From assembly GCF_004366795.1 (NCBI RefSeq), contig NZ_SORF01000001.1, positions 124,001-188,000 on the forward strand: DNA of 64,000 bases. Reading direction: 5' to 3'. The stretch is from Alicyclobacillus sacchari. Its GTDB lineage: Bacteria > Bacillota > Bacilli > Alicyclobacillales > Alicyclobacillaceae. Numbering within the stretch: position 1 is the stretch's first letter; each line of letters starts with the position of its first letter. The position numbers and the translations under genes were made by a program. The notes under the pieces are model-generated. The model did not search any database and was not told the origin of the DNA. It saw nothing but the letters and a program-made list of their open reading frames with translations. Below, in pieces: positions 55,034 to 63,091 of the stretch.

Positions 55034-56323
55034 TCACTCTGCCACAGGCTCGACCGGCATGACTGCCTCGACCGCCAACTGCGGAGAGCGGGTGAGATGA
55101 AGCGAGATTTCCCGAGCCAAACGCGAAGAAATTTCGTGTGTAACAATGACGATTTCCGCCCGACCTCCTTCGACCCGTTTTTGCAATACGGTCTCCATGC
55201 TTGCGCGATACTCGCCAAACAGGTGAGCCACCTGCGCAAACACACCAGGCTGATCGGCTGCCGTCAAGCGGAAGTAATACTTGTAGGCGTCATCCTCGCG
55301 TTCGACCACAGGCTTGCGCTCGCCCGCCGAACCGTTTGGCGAGCTGGCGACAAAGCCAAGCTTTAAATTCCGCACGAGCGCAATGATATCGCCGACAACC
55401 GCGCTCGCTGTCGGCATACGACCGGCTCCACGGCCGAAAAACATGAGATCGCCAGCCGCATCGCCACGGACAAAAAGCGCGTTGTACGCATCCGACACAT
55501 GTGCCAGAGGGTGATTCTTCGGGATTAACGTCGGTCGCACAGCTAACGTGAGTTCCCCGTCGCGATCGCGCCCAACGGCTAAAAGCTTAATCACATAGCC
55601 CGCTTCATCCGCGTAGCGGACATCGGTTGCCGTAATATGGCGAATCCCTTCCACGCGCACATCGCTGAGATGCACTTCGGTGTGGAAGGCGATGGAGGCG
55701 AGAATGACCAGTTTACGCGCCGCATCGAGGCCGTCGACGTCACTCGAAGGATCTGCCTCTGCGTAGCCCAACTCCTGAGCCATTTGCAGAGCTTCGGCGA
55801 AATCGATGTGGCGCGTCGTCATCTGCGATAGAATGAAGTTTGTCGTACCGTTGATAATCCCTTTTAAGTCTGTGACTTCATTCGCCGTCAGGTTTTCCTT
55901 TAACGGTCCGACGAGTGGAATGGCGCCGCCGACCGCAGCCTCAAACAGAACACTCACACCATGCGCAGCCGCAGTCTGCAAAATCTCGGGCCCGTGCAAG
56001 GCGATGAGATCCTTGTTGGCCGTCACGACATGTTTTCCTCGCGACAACGCCTCAAGAATATAAGTCTTTGCCGGTTCGATCCCGCCGATGGTCTCGACGA
56101 CAATTTGAATATCATCGTCGGCCAGAATATCCTCCGGCGACGTGGTCAACCGCTCATCGATAAAGGAAACACCGCGATCCTTCTGCGTATCACGCACAAG
56201 AATCGTTTTCACAATTGGCCGCAAGCCGGTCATATCGGCAACTCTATCTGCACGACGACGCACGAGCGACACGACGCCCGCACCGACTGTCCCACATCCT
56301 AACAACCCGATTCGAATTTGCAT
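55034..56323 (-). CDS. hom: Homoserine dehydrogenase
   Basis: A 429-residue enzyme that reduces aspartate semialdehyde to homoserine, at the branch to threonine and methionine. NAD(P) loop GLLGCGTVGAGV, TANKDLIALHG, catalytic region GYAEADPSSDVDGLDAARKL and a C-terminal ACT domain (LTAADQPGVFAQVAHLFGEY) are present, so threonine feedback is likely. GGAGG lies 9 nt before the ATG at 56323; the longest frame adds 22 codons. thrC and thrB do not follow. Confidence 0.97.
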   Translation of the reverse strand: MQIRIGLLGCGTVGAGVVSLVRRRADRVADMTGLRPIVKTILVRDTQKDRGVSFIDERLTTSPEDILADDDIQIVVETIGGIEPAKTYILEALSRGKHVVTANKDLIALHGPEILQTAAAHGVSVLFEAAVGGAIPLVGPLKENLTANEVTDLKGIINGTTNFILSQMTTRHIDFAEALQMAQELGYAEADPSSDVDGLDAARKLVILASIAFHTEVHLSDVRVEGIRHITATDVRYADEAGYVIKLLAVGRDRDGELTLAVRPTLIPKNHPLAHVSDAYNALFVRGDAAGDLMFFGRGAGRMPTASAVVGDIIALVRNLKLGFVASSPNGSAGERKPVVEREDDAYKYYFRLTAADQPGVFAQVAHLFGEYRASMETVLQKRVEGGRAEIVIVTHEISSRLAREISLHLTRSPQLAVEAVMPVEPVAE

Positions 56324-56452
56324 GTTCTGTATCCTCCCCGACTCCTGCCACACCTGTCGTTCCGGTTGCGGCTGACCATGCCAAACCAAACAGACACACC
56401 GCGAAACCGTCCAAACATTTTGCTTCTTTATACCCTCCGTCTACAAACACTG

Positions 56453-57454
56453 TCAAGCAGGCAGATGTGCCAAGATTTCGGGGAGAGTTGGCAGGGCATC
56501 CATCGCACCGCGCTTAGTGGTGGTCAGCGCGCCTGCTGCGTTGGCAAACGACACCGCATCGAGAAACAGATTGTCGTCCCAAATCGCGTCCCGCAATACG
56601 CCATCACTGCGGGTCAAACGATACAAGAGAGCCCCTAAAAATGCATCTCCAGCAGCGGTTGTGTCGATCGCGACAACGGGTAGAGATGGAATGTGGACAT
56701 GACCGCTGTCCGTATCGACGATAGCCCCCTTTGCTCCACACGTTACCGCCAACCGAACCGAGGGATACGCAGACCGCAGTCGACTGATCCCCTCGTCCAG
56801 GTTGGACTCCCCAGTGAGAAAAAGGACTTCATCGTCCGAGATCTTCACGAGGTCTGCAAGAGCGATGGCAGTCGAGATGCGCGATCGCGCCTCATCGAGA
56901 TCGCGCCACAGTGGTGGTCGTAAGTTCGGATCAAACGAGATGATACAATCGGCCGCTTTCGCCATGTCAATCGCAGAAAACGTCGCATCGCGTGAGGGGT
57001 TGTCCGTAAGCGACAGAGAGCCAAAGTGGAAGACGCGAGCCTGCTCAAACCAAGTGGGATGTAGCTCATGTGCCTGCAGCTGCGTATCTGCACCAGGATT
57101 GCGTTCAAACGAAAAAGAACGGTCACCGTCTGCTGCAAGCTGTACAAATGCCAACGTTGTGCGACAGGGATCGCGCAACAGTGACGTCGTGTCGATACCA
57201 AGCGCCTTCACGCAGCGTTCCAGATAGTCGCCGAACAGATCCCTGCCCACTTTGGCTACAAGTTGACCAGTGCCGCCCAACCGACAGACTGCCGCCAAGA
57301 CATTGGCGGGTGCTCCTCCAGCCGATCCGACCATTCGAGGAGTACCATCCGCTTCGACCGACACACAAAAATCGATCAACAATTCTCCCAGTGCCAATAC
57401 ATCCAATCGTTTCACCGTTCCTTTTGGCCATGTCTGGCCTGTTCCATCGGACAT
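56453..57454 (-). CDS. PfkB-family sugar kinase, probably fructokinase
   Basis: A 333-residue ribokinase-fold kinase. N-terminal GELLIDF and GGAPANVLAAVCRLGG, and the C-terminal DTTAAGDAFLGALLY with the catalytic Asp, match PfkB sugar kinases; the variant DTTAAGD replaces DTTGAGD. SFDPNLRPPLW is frequent in fructokinases. It closes the sugar ABC operon, so it probably phosphorylates the sugar, or fructose released from it, after import. The ATG at 57454 overlaps the permease stop (TAATG); GTG at 57415 is an alternative. Confidence 0.88.
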   Translation of the reverse strand: MSDGTGQTWPKGTVKRLDVLALGELLIDFCVSVEADGTPRMVGSAGGAPANVLAAVCRLGGTGQLVAKVGRDLFGDYLERCVKALGIDTTSLLRDPCRTTLAFVQLAADGDRSFSFERNPGADTQLQAHELHPTWFEQARVFHFGSLSLTDNPSRDATFSAIDMAKAADCIISFDPNLRPPLWRDLDEARSRISTAIALADLVKISDDEVLFLTGESNLDEGISRLRSAYPSVRLAVTCGAKGAIVDTDSGHVHIPSLPVVAIDTTAAGDAFLGALLYRLTRSDGVLRDAIWDDNLFLDAVSFANAAGALTTTKRGAMDALPTLPEILAHLPA

Positions 57455-58284
57455 TACCCTTTTACAGCTCCCTGCGTCAAACCGGATACAATCCATCTCC
57501 GGAAGATAATGACCAGTAACACGATGGGTACAATGGATACGACTGAGCCAGCGAAGATCGTACCGTAGGGAACGGTGTACTGTCCGCTAAATAGTGCGAT
57601 CCCCACCGGAATGGTGCGCATAGTATTGGACGGATTAAATACGAGCGACATGAAAAACTCGGTCCAACAGGCGACAAACGTAAAAACCGCCGCCGTAAAT
57701 AACCCTGGTGTCGTAAGCGGCAAGAAAATTCTCCAAAAGGCCGTAAACACGGACGAACCATCAATTTTCGCCGCTTCAAACAAGGCGCCGGGCACCTGCA
57801 AAAAATAGTTGCGCAGAATCCAGATCGCGAACGGTAAATTGAAGGCCGTATACGGAATGATCAAGGCCTGATAACTGTCCAGCCAACCCACATCCCGCAA
57901 CAGCATGTAAAGCGGTGTAATGACAACCAGCGGCGGGAAGACCGAAATAATCAGCAAAAAAATCAGCATTGGCCGCTTGCCGCGCATGGGTAAGCGCGCG
58001 ATCGCGAAACCTGCCATGGAACTAAACGCCAATACGATGAACGTCGAGACAACAGAGACGATCACGCTGTTCAAAATGTACCTTCCAAAATGGAACTGCC
58101 CGAACGCCTCCGCATAGTGTTGGAACGTCCAATGCTTTGGGAAATATGCGGGCGGGTACGAACTAATGTCGGTATTCGGTTCAAAGGATGAAACAAACAT
58201 CCAATAGAATGGCAGGAGAATCACAACCAAGAAAGCAATGAGTACAACATAACCAAAGATGCGCTTTGACAATGGCTTGGTCAT
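57454..58284 (-). CDS. Sugar ABC transporter permease, MalG-like
   Basis: A 276-residue membrane subunit with six segments and the ATPase-contact loop EAAKIDGSSVFTAFWRIFLPLTTPG typical of carbohydrate-uptake family 1. It pairs with the MalF-like permease; its ATG overlaps the previous stop by 4 nt (ATGA). No ATPase gene lies in the operon, so a shared MsmK-type ATPase encoded elsewhere is expected. Confidence 0.95.
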   Translation of the reverse strand: MTKPLSKRIFGYVVLIAFLVVILLPFYWMFVSSFEPNTDISSYPPAYFPKHWTFQHYAEAFGQFHFGRYILNSVIVSVVSTFIVLAFSSMAGFAIARLPMRGKRPMLIFLLIISVFPPLVVITPLYMLLRDVGWLDSYQALIIPYTAFNLPFAIWILRNYFLQVPGALFEAAKIDGSSVFTAFWRIFLPLTTPGLFTAAVFTFVACWTEFFMSLVFNPSNTMRTIPVGIALFSGQYTVPYGTIFAGSVVSIVPIVLLVIIFRRWIVSGLTQGAVKG

Positions 58285-59222
58285 TGTGCTTCCTCCCCTA
58301 CCATGCCGCGGAACGCAGACAGGAAAATCAGACAAGCGCCAAGAATGAGAATGACTGTACTGATGGCAACGGCTGCACCTAGGCCAAAGTGCAGATTGGT
58401 AAACAAGGTTTCCTCACCAAGCATGGCGAGCGACGTGGTCGTGGTACCTGGCCCGCCTTGCGTCAAGACGAACGGCAGGTCAAAGATACCGAATGCCTGA
58501 AGGATGCGAAATAACCCTGCAAGCGCGATGCTACCGCGCAACTGTGGAAATGTGACATTCCAAAACGATTGCCAAGCGTTTGCTCCATCGATTAAAGCCG
58601 CTTCATAGTAATCCTTCGGGATCATTTGCAGGCCGCTCAAGAGGATGATAACCACAAACGGCGTTGTCTTCCAAATATCAGCAATCATCAGAGATACAAC
58701 TGCAGTGAACGGTTGCCCCAGCCAGTTGACTTGCGTATGAATGATATGCAGTCCCTGTAGAATCGCGTTTAAAACACCATAGACCCCGTTATAGATGTAG
58801 CCCCACATCTGGGCCGAAATCACCGTAATTAAAGCCCAAGGTATCAGCATCACAACAATCGACAGGCTCTTTAATCGCTCGACGTTTTGAATCGCCAAGG
58901 CGATGAGCAAGCCCAAAAACAGTTCGACAGCAACCGTGATGACCGAGTAATAAATGGTGAAACCCACGCTGTGCCAAAACAGAGGTGCAGAGTATACATC
59001 CTTGTAATTCTGCAAGCCAGTAAACGTGAACTGGAAGCCGTTTGTCGTCAGCTGGATATTGTTAAAACTCATGAACAACGAATAGAGGATTGGGAAAATC
59101 GTAACCGCCAGTATGACAATGCCAGCGGGTGTCAGCAGTCCCCATCCAGCACGAACATCTGTACGTTGTAAACTCCCGCTGCGCCGCTCCTTCTTGCCTG
59201 TACTCGCGGCTTCCATGGCCAT
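58281..59222 (-). CDS. Sugar ABC transporter permease, MalF-like
   Basis: A 313-residue membrane subunit with six segments, of which the first follows a basic, hydrophilic N-terminus. The contact loop EAALIDGANAWQSFWNVTFPQLRGS is intact, and TQGGPGTTT is the usual mark of this subunit. GGGAGG lies 9 nt before the ATG at 59222. A strong hairpin lies between it and the binding-protein gene upstream. Confidence 0.95.
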   Translation of the reverse strand: MAMEAASTGKKERRSGSLQRTDVRAGWGLLTPAGIVILAVTIFPILYSLFMSFNNIQLTTNGFQFTFTGLQNYKDVYSAPLFWHSVGFTIYYSVITVAVELFLGLLIALAIQNVERLKSLSIVVMLIPWALITVISAQMWGYIYNGVYGVLNAILQGLHIIHTQVNWLGQPFTAVVSLMIADIWKTTPFVVIILLSGLQMIPKDYYEAALIDGANAWQSFWNVTFPQLRGSIALAGLFRILQAFGIFDLPFVLTQGGPGTTTTSLAMLGEETLFTNLHFGLGAAVAISTVILILGACLIFLSAFRGMVGEEAQ

Positions 59223-59256
59223 CCTTGTCAACCTCCCTAACTGATGGTGAGAGGGG

Positions 59257-59285
59257 ACGGGCTCCTCGTGTTACAAGGAGCCCGT
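59257..59285 (-). other. Intercistronic hairpin behind the binding-protein gene
   Basis: ACGGGCTCCT pairs with AGGAGCCCGT (10 bp), without a T-run on the minus strand. Such hairpins often stabilise the binding-protein part of the message so that more of it is made than of the permeases. Confidence 0.6.
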
Positions 59286-59293
59286 TTCCCACA

Positions 59294-60673
59294 TTACAGT
59301 CCGCCTGAACCGGATCCGGATTGTGCGCTGTTAATTTGAGAATTGGCGTTTTTCAGCGCTGTGCCGACACTGACACTGCCCGCCAAAGCCTCATTCACGT
59401 TGTCGTAAATCGCCTTCGAAACACTTGGATACTGCGGCGTTTGTGACGGACGCGATACAAACTTCACCTTCGGCAGAAGAGCGAAGACAGGGCTGTATTT
59501 CTTCAACGAAGGACTGTTTGCCACAGCCTTGATGGTTGGCATCTCTGAATTCGCCGCAAGAATCTCCTGCGCTTGCGGACTGGTCATCCAGTCGATAAAT
59601 TGCAACGCCGCAGCGAGATTTTTGGTGTGTGGATTGAGATACAAGTCCCAACCGCCTACCGTGCTGTACCCGCTGCTCCCGTGCCCGGCGAAGGTCGGCA
59701 GCGCAGTGACTCCAACCTTTCCGACAACTTTCGAGCTTGCCGGATTTTGTGAATCGGACCACGCATACGACCAATTGCGCAAGAAAACGGCCTGTCCTTG
59801 CGTGAAGACATTCTCGGACTGTGGCTCCTGGAAGGTGTCGACCGTCTTCGGCGTAACTCCGGATGTGATCAAGCTCCGCATGAAGCCCAAAGCCTTGTTG
59901 GCAGCAGGGGTGTTCAAGGATGCTTTGCCGTTGGTCAGCACACTGCCGCCGGCATCCGCAAGGTACTCGTCAAAGTCACAGGTCAAGCCCTCGTAGTCCG
60001 CACCTTGCCAGACAAAGCCGTATTTTGCTCCACCCTTCTTCACAATCGTCGCTGCTTCCGACTTGACCTGCTCCCAAGTTGTTGGTACCGGCAAATGGTA
60101 CTTTTGGAGTAAATCCTTTCGGTAGTACAAGAACGCTGTGTCGGCGAACAATGGTGCAGCATATACTTTGCCGTTGTAAGTCGCACCTTGCACCAGGCCG
60201 TTGGAGAATCGGTTCCAGAACGACTTTGGCAAATAGTCGCTCAGCGGAGCCGCCAGTTGAGCATGAGCGAACTGGGCAGGCCAAATCACGTCACCCATGT
60301 AGACGTCTGGAGTCGCTGATCCTCCGCTGATGGTCGCGGTCAGATCCGCGCGGTTCGTGTCCGTGCTCGACGGCTGCACCTGCATCGTCACCTTGATTTT
60401 TGGATACTTTTTCTCAAACGCCGACACCAGCTGTTTTGCCACAGGTCCTGTCGTAAACGACTCCGCCCAGACCACGGAACCCGAGGCATTGCTGTAATTG
60501 ACCAAGTGTGTTGGCGCCACCACATTCGTGGAAGCCGTGTTCTGCTTCGGCGCGATCGATGCCGAGCCGTTGGACGTGTTCGCAGATTGCGTTTGCCCAC
60601 ATCCTGCCAACAGTGCCGTGGACGTAGAAGCGATAGTCACGATTGCTGCCCAATTCTTTGTACGCGTTTTCAT
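59294..60673 (-). CDS. Sugar-binding lipoprotein of the ABC transporter
   Basis: A 459-residue extracellular solute-binding protein of family 1. The lipoprotein signal ends in LLAGC (Cys at about 25), then a Ser/Asn-rich linker, and the two-lobed domain with VVWAESFTTGPVAKQLVSAFEKKYPKI and NWSYAWSD later. It catches a sugar, probably an oligosaccharide, for the two permeases. The ATG at 60673 has AAGGGGG 10 nt upstream; the longest frame is 43 codons longer. Confidence 0.93.
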   Translation of the reverse strand: MKTRTKNWAAIVTIASTSTALLAGCGQTQSANTSNGSASIAPKQNTASTNVVAPTHLVNYSNASGSVVWAESFTTGPVAKQLVSAFEKKYPKIKVTMQVQPSSTDTNRADLTATISGGSATPDVYMGDVIWPAQFAHAQLAAPLSDYLPKSFWNRFSNGLVQGATYNGKVYAAPLFADTAFLYYRKDLLQKYHLPVPTTWEQVKSEAATIVKKGGAKYGFVWQGADYEGLTCDFDEYLADAGGSVLTNGKASLNTPAANKALGFMRSLITSGVTPKTVDTFQEPQSENVFTQGQAVFLRNWSYAWSDSQNPASSKVVGKVGVTALPTFAGHGSSGYSTVGGWDLYLNPHTKNLAAALQFIDWMTSPQAQEILAANSEMPTIKAVANSPSLKKYSPVFALLPKVKFVSRPSQTPQYPSVSKAIYDNVNEALAGSVSVGTALKNANSQINSAQSGSGSGGL

Positions 60674-60696
60674 CTCTTTGTAGCCCCCTTGTTTCA

Positions 60697-61719
60697 TTAT
60701 CCTAGTGCGCGAACGGATTCTCGCTCTACCAATCGATGCGGTAGCAGATAGTCCCCTATCTCGGACGGTGACGGTTCTCTTCCGACGGCTCGTACCAACC
60801 AACTGACCGCGGCCTCGCCAATCTCGGCAAACGGTTGCGCCACCGTAGTCAACCGCGGCGTAATCATGCGAGCGAGCGGAAGATCGTCGAACCCGACGAC
60901 AGATATATCCTCTGGTACGTGCAAACCGTTGTCATTGAGGCAACGAATGGCCCCTAGTGCCATTTCATCCGAGGCCGTACAGAGCGCCGTCATGTGGAAG
61001 TTTGGCTGCTTTTCCAGAAGCCGTTGCATCGCCTGGTATCCGTCGTCAAATCGGTATTGACCGTACTCTACGAGTTTCTCGTCATACTCAATCCCAAAGT
61101 GGCGCAGCCCTTTGCGGTACCCTTCCAATCGCAGTTCGCCCGTCTTATCGTCCCACTGCCTGCCAGCGATCATTCCAATCTTCTGGTGTCCGCGCGTCAC
61201 TAGGTATGCCACAACATCGAACATAGCGCGCACTTCGTCGATCCGAAACGAAGGTACGGGCGTTCTCGCCTCGCTCTGCGTGAGTGTCAACACAACAGGG
61301 ACGCCGACCCGCTGCAATATCGGATCATAATCCTCTGTGACCAGTTTGCTGGTGAAAATAATCCCGGAAACCTGATAGCCACCGAGGATCGAAAAACCCT
61401 CTAAGGCTCGATCACGCGAGTGCTCCGAATCGTACAGCAAAACCTTCATTCCGTTCTGCTGACTCGCTCGATCGATCCCCTTGTACAATTCGTTAAAGAA
61501 GAAATCCGTGATGCCGGGAACGATGAGACCGAGTGTATCACTGCGTTTCGCGGACAAGCCGCGAGCGATGGCGCTTGGCTGGTATGCCATGCTCTCCATG
61601 GCTGCGCGAACCCTCTCGATGGTCTCCGGATCGACCATGTCCGGTTTATTCAATACCCGCGAAACCGTCGCGGTCGAAACACCCGCAGCCTTCGCCACGT
61701 CACGAATGGTCGCTCGCAA
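60697..61719 (-). CDS. LacI-family repressor of the sugar operon
   Basis: A 340-residue regulator. Helix-turn-helix TIRDVAKAAGVSTATVSRVLN and hinge, then a sugar-binding domain (GLIVPGITDFFFNELYKGI ... VVGFDDLPLARMITPRLTTV). It is the first gene of the operon and lies 23 nt before the binding-protein gene, so it probably regulates its own operon in response to the imported sugar. The TTG start has GGAGG 9 nt upstream. Confidence 0.95.
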   Translation of the reverse strand: MRATIRDVAKAAGVSTATVSRVLNKPDMVDPETIERVRAAMESMAYQPSAIARGLSAKRSDTLGLIVPGITDFFFNELYKGIDRASQQNGMKVLLYDSEHSRDRALEGFSILGGYQVSGIIFTSKLVTEDYDPILQRVGVPVVLTLTQSEARTPVPSFRIDEVRAMFDVVAYLVTRGHQKIGMIAGRQWDDKTGELRLEGYRKGLRHFGIEYDEKLVEYGQYRFDDGYQAMQRLLEKQPNFHMTALCTASDEMALGAIRCLNDNGLHVPEDISVVGFDDLPLARMITPRLTTVAQPFAEIGEAAVSWLVRAVGREPSPSEIGDYLLPHRLVERESVRALG

Positions 61720-61749
61720 GCGTACTCACCTCCTTTGCAACTGTTTCAT

Positions 61750-61762
61750 AAAACGCTTTCAA
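61750..61762. promoter_or_regulatory. Second cre/LacI-like half of the sugar operon
   Basis: On the minus strand TTGAAAGCGTTTT, 17 nt downstream of the -10 box. It shares the TGAAAGCG core with the box at the -35 region. Confidence 0.5.
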
Positions 61763-61778
61763 AAAATACGACAGCCAA

Positions 61779-61815
61779 ATCATAGCCAAGGAGCCCTCTG
61801 GTGTCAACGCTTTCA
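61779..61815 (-). promoter_or_regulatory. Promoter of the sugar operon with overlapping cre-like box
   Basis: TTGACA (61802-61807) and TATGAT (61779-61784), spacer 17 nt. The -35 box is part of TGAAAGCGTTGACA (61802-61815), which matches the cre consensus TGWAANCGNTNWCA at every fixed place. CcpA, or the LacI protein encoded here, would block RNA polymerase. Confidence 0.75.
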
Positions 61816-61826
61816 TTGGTATTTTT

Positions 61827-61916
61827 CATAACCGATTATGATATGCCTAACAAACTAATGTTGAAAATAAAATTGCATAAATGGCTCATGGATAAGTAAT
61901 ATGAAAATATATTTTC
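61827..61916 (+). promoter_or_regulatory. Promoter and palindromes before the XRE/PBP regulator
   Basis: TTGCAT (61873-61878) and TAATAT (61897-61902) are 18 nt apart. The palindrome GAAAATATATTTTC (61903-61916) follows at once, and CATAA-CCGA-TTATG (61827-61840) lies upstream. Either could bind the regulator. Confidence 0.5.
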
Positions 61917-61937
61917 GGCTATCAGGAAGGGGCAGGG

Positions 61938-63029
61938 ATGAAATATCCGAATCGAATTCAACAATTGCGGCAACGCGCTGGTTTGTCCCGGTCGGAAATG
62001 GCACACCAAGCAGGGATCACGCCACAGGCTTTGGGCCTTATTGAACAAGGCCGCGTGAGTCCCCTGACCCATGTCGCACTGAGACTGGCAGAAGCCCTAG
62101 GAACGACGGTTGAATCGCTGTTTCAACCGCCAGAAGCGGAATCGGCGACGTGGCGCTTATTTGCTCCCGACGTGAATTCCACGGTTGTGGGTGATCAAAT
62201 GCGGGCAGTCGTCGCGCATGTCGATGGAGAACCCATTGTCCGCTCCCTGCGGCGCGCGGCGTTTGGTACCCCAGCGTTCGCCATTGCCTCACCAGCGGCC
62301 GTTGACAAGGCGCGTGTCGAGTGGCTCGGTGATCCCACACAAAGCTTTACCACCTTGTTCATATCCGGATGCGATCCGGCACTATCCCTCGTAGCAGGGT
62401 GGATGAAGCAAGATGCGCCCGGGTGCCAAGCGGTGCACTTTCACGCGACCAATCGCCAATCGTTGGCGGAACTTGCGGCAGGCGTGACACACGTTGCCGC
62501 CGTTCACGGCGCAGAGGACGAGGTGCCGGAACTATTGGCACTATGCTCGGAATCGGTGCTTGTGATGGAACTTGCACGGGCGCGCATGGGCTGGGTCGTC
62601 AACCAAGGAAACCCAAAGCGTTGGCTTGTCACCAGGGATTTTCACGACGGCGGCATTCGCCTCGTCAATCGTCCAGAGGGTGCTGGCGCGCGTGCACTTA
62701 TCGATGCGGAAATGGCGCGCCAACGAGTAAGACCAGACCATGTGGCGGGATACGATCGCGAGGCAGCCGATCACTGGCAGGTCGCACAAGCGGTCGCACT
62801 CGGCGCAGCGGACCTGGGCGTAGCCCACGAATGTGTTTGCACCGTACACGACGTCTCTTTTGTACCTATCCGGGACGAAATCACGATGCTCCTCATTCCT
62901 CGGTCGTATCTGCGGCATCCGGCGGTACAACGTCTGTGCGAGATGCTGCAGTCGGATCGATTCCGCCGGGACTTGAGTACGGCTGGTCCTTACGACACCG
63001 AACACACTGGCAAAGTTATCACTTATTGA
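61938..63029 (+). CDS. XRE regulator with periplasmic-binding-like domain
   Basis: A 363-residue one-component regulator. Residues 4-60 form an XRE helix-turn-helix (LRQRAGLSRSEMAHQAGITPQALGLIEQGR). The rest is a PBP-like domain of the molybdate-binding-protein type (FISGCDPALSLVAGWM, TRDFHDGGIRLVNRPEGAGARALID, HWQVAQAVALGAADLGVAHE). Similar proteins sense molybdate or tungstate. It precedes a gene for a molybdate/tungstate-type binding lipoprotein by 62 nt, which supports this. AGGAAGGGG lies just before the ATG. Confidence 0.87.
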   Translation: MKYPNRIQQLRQRAGLSRSEMAHQAGITPQALGLIEQGRVSPLTHVALRLAEALGTTVESLFQPPEAESATWRLFAPDVNSTVVGDQMRAVVAHVDGEPIVRSLRRAAFGTPAFAIASPAAVDKARVEWLGDPTQSFTTLFISGCDPALSLVAGWMKQDAPGCQAVHFHATNRQSLAELAAGVTHVAAVHGAEDEVPELLALCSESVLVMELARARMGWVVNQGNPKRWLVTRDFHDGGIRLVNRPEGAGARALIDAEMARQRVRPDHVAGYDREAADHWQVAQAVALGAADLGVAHECVCTVHDVSFVPIRDEITMLLIPRSYLRHPAVQRLCEMLQSDRFRRDLSTAGPYDTEHTGKVITY

Positions 63030-63091
63030 CAGACAATCTTTGAACACCAACGTCCCTCTTCAATTTCAATCTGGATAAGGAAGTGAATCAT

